A DNA stretch of 64,000 nucleotides from Zhengitettix transpicula. Its lineage: Eukaryota > Arthropoda > Insecta > Orthoptera > Tetrigidae. The position numbers were made by a program, and so were the translations under genes. Below the pieces are notes generated by a model. The model saw only the letters and a program-made list of their open reading frames with translations. It ran no database searches and was not told where the DNA came from. Location of the stretch: contig CM073596.1 in the NCBI GenBank assembly GCA_037074705.1, positions 56,696,001 to 56,760,000 on the forward strand, read 5' to 3'. Below are positions 62,001 through 64,000 of the stretch, piece by piece (position 1 is the stretch's first letter; every line of letters begins with the position of its first letter).

Positions 62001-63363
62001 GTTGTAATTAGCTACTTCAGTTTTCCCTTTTCATATACACTGCTAAAGTTTGAAAGCCGGGCAATACGGAATTCCGTAAACTTGAAACAAGGCATTCTCT
62101 TTCACGGACTGCAATTCATTACGTCCATCAACGGCGTAACTGAGGAAATGACTCGGCGTCAACGTTGGCAACACTGTCTGCGTAGCACCTGCGTCCTCTT
62201 GCCTGCCTTAAATTGCCGCCCTGAGCAATATTCGCGCTGTCCTAATTCATCATTCAACCCCCACAGTAAAACGCGAGCCAGCTCCATCGATAGACTATCC
62301 GACTGCGCACACATTTCTCTATAAATATTGTACCCGAACACACACACACACACCGCATTCGCTTTCAAGGAAGAAGGCTGTGGCGGTGAACCATTTTGAT
62401 TAATGACTCGTGTCAATTTTAATTAATTGGGACTGAATTGGCTCTGCGTATCGAATTGCTCCACGCGAGGTGGGGGAGTTGTTTATTTTCGTTCGACTCT
62501 ATGTATTTATTTATTACAAGAGCAACGAACCCTTATTAGTGTTGGTGAACACAGGTTTGGATTGAGGGTTTCGGTACCCAGGGAGACATGTAAATTATCT
62601 GACTTTTAACTAAATTAATGAACCGTTATTGCGGTCAGCTTCGCCGGATCAATTAAAAAGTATGCATTTATATAAAAGCAGATAATTGGTTTTTGTGCAG
62701 TCTTGTGGGTGTTAAAGGTCTTCAGGGGCTTATAAACAATGGTCTCTCTACAATGGACTGTGGATGCGATTCAATTGTGTCAAACGACTAAGTGAACAAA
62801 AAGAAAAATTGGTAATTAAATTACAGAAACTTTAAAAAGAAAATACACTTGCATGATATGCCTCGGTCTTAATTTGTTCCCGTTGAAATGTTTGTTTTTA
62901 ACAGAGTTTACTACCAATATCCAATAAATAATTTAGAAATTTACATTGTAGAAACTGACATTGAAAATTAATACAACAACTGTATATTAAAGATATACAA
63001 AAAGGAGACCAAAGAGGTTATTTGAGAAATCTGTTGTAACAATAATGGACGAACAGGTGGATTTAACGTGTAGCATTTCAGACATCCCACATGATATTTT
63101 ATTTCAGAATATATTATTGTTGTATTATTTCAATCAAAGCTGTGGTTATTTGAGCTGACATGTTTACTGAGAATTGAATGTTGTTTTTAATTAGAAATAT
63201 GTTCTTTCAAGCGTTTTTTAGTGCCCTTTTGTTTGACCTGTGTAACAAACATTGCAGTATTTACGTAAAATTTTACATATTACACTATTCTTATCTAAAT
63301 TATTGATAGAATCTTTGTAGTTTCATATAAAAAATTATAAATAAATTGTTGTTTTATATATTA
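59076..63363. other. Long spacer with GC-richer islands
   Basis: Islands lie at about 59390-59560, 59755-59960, 60670-60780, 61190-61430 and 62040-62600. An 18-bp unit (AAAATTATAACATATTAA) is repeated at 60355 and 60379. A short CA run lies at 62338-62352 and a G-run at about 61914-61924. Overlapping frames at 61134-61479 show no known domain. No supported gene. Confidence 0.4.
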
Positions 63364-63981
63364 CTAGTTGGGTGCCCGGCGTTGCTCGTGTACTTATTTA
63401 TATAAACTCGAAAAAGTATTTAATTGAATACTTAAATATATTCCTTGAGTATTTCAGGACATAATTGTCACTCAGTCTTCATACATTACGAAATATTACA
63501 TTGATGAAATTGTTAGCTTGACTCACAACTAATACAGCGCGAAAATTAACTTACATTTTCCCCAAGGATGGTAAAGTAATTCGTATTCTTCTTTATTACC
63601 ATTCGATGGAGTATTGCTGTATAAAATTATACTTTTTATTTAAAGAAAATATTTCTGCTTTATTTCATTCCTAATCAAGGAAATATTTCCTTTGTTCGTT
63701 GCGTAGTAACGTCTCTCTCTCGCGTGACGTCATTGTCTCTTGGCGCGCAGTAATTTAATATTTAATGATCACGGTTTTTAATTATACTTCTTTCCACATG
63801 TATGCTATGGGTTTGTCACCCCCATAGTACCGTTTCTCGTATTTTGAAGAATATGTGTACCAATTTTTGTTGCATTCTGTCCACGCGATAAAATTTGTAT
63901 AAAGAACAACGTAAATACATACATACATACATACATACATACACACATACAAATATACATCCTTTTTTATTATATAGAAGA
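63364..63981 (-). mobile_element. Non-autonomous Helitron, minus strand, distinct interior
   Basis: On the minus strand the 3' end is hairpin CGAGCAACGCCGGGC, then CTAG (63364-63367) followed by T. The 5' end is near 63978-63981 (TCTATATAATAAAAAAGG or a TC three bases earlier), with a (GTAT)n microsatellite (63914-63943) close behind. The interior shares little with the other two Helitrons and includes a GC-richer segment at 63705-63760. About 618 bp and no Rep/helicase gene. Confidence 0.75.
63914..63943 (+). repeat. (CATA)n microsatellite
   Basis: About seven ATAC units inside the 5' part of the minus-strand Helitron. Confidence 0.95.
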
Positions 63982-64000
63982 TAGATATAAATGTTGTTTA

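Overview
The window looks like nuclear DNA of an insect. It is AT-rich, has no operon-like gene packing, and carries eukaryotic mobile DNA throughout: a tRNA-derived SINE, R1- and Jockey-type LINE fragments, non-autonomous Helitrons, and many small inverted-repeat elements. The mix and the very low gene density would suit a large-genome insect such as a cockroach, termite or relative, but that placement is inference. I found no convincing host protein-coding exon, tRNA, rRNA or CRISPR array in 64 kb. Apart from repeat-encoded frames, the longest open frame is 155 codons (12553-13020, minus) and resembles nothing I recognise. The stretch is therefore probably a gene desert or one very large intron.

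Layout. 1-10 kb: AT-rich DNA with one SINE (2.85 kb), two small fold-back elements (4.2 and 5.0 kb) and the first copy of a palindromic family called B here (9.7 kb). 10.8-11.4 kb: the only copy with both ends of family A, a roughly 635-bp element with inverted ends. Partial A copies lie at 15.6, 17.1, 24.9, 27.7, 30.7, 31.8 and 38.5 kb. 19.5-20.0 kb: a 5'-truncated R1-clade LINE sitting inside a GATA microsatellite. 21-30 kb: further fold-backs and an A fragment lodged inside a B element (27.5-28.0 kb). 33.8-34.7, 44.7-45.5 and 63.4-64.0 kb: three Helitrons with matching 3' ends but different 5' ends, plus two 3'-end relics (37.7, 54.6 kb). 41.0-41.85 kb: an inverted-repeat element whose centre is a six-unit tandem array. 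45.7-50.0 kb: a long B palindrome, a dead Jockey-type LINE and another palindrome. 54.9-55.2 kb: a 340-bp palindrome. 57.2-58.0 kb: a SINE relic and a decayed LINE.

Between the repeats lie GC-richer, low-copy islands of 200-600 bp (for example 6.6, 10.3, 13.75, 16.4, 18.1, 20.1, 28.5, 33.3, 42.5, 56.4, 59.4 and 62.0 kb). They have no coding signature and are candidates for conserved regulatory DNA.

The most interesting pattern is that several otherwise unrelated fold-back families share a short internal motif, roughly CTGANGA, a short (often hairpin-forming) spacer, then GAAACGTYG. It recalls the hammerhead-ribozyme core but is not canonical. All coordinates and homologies here were read by eye, without alignment software.
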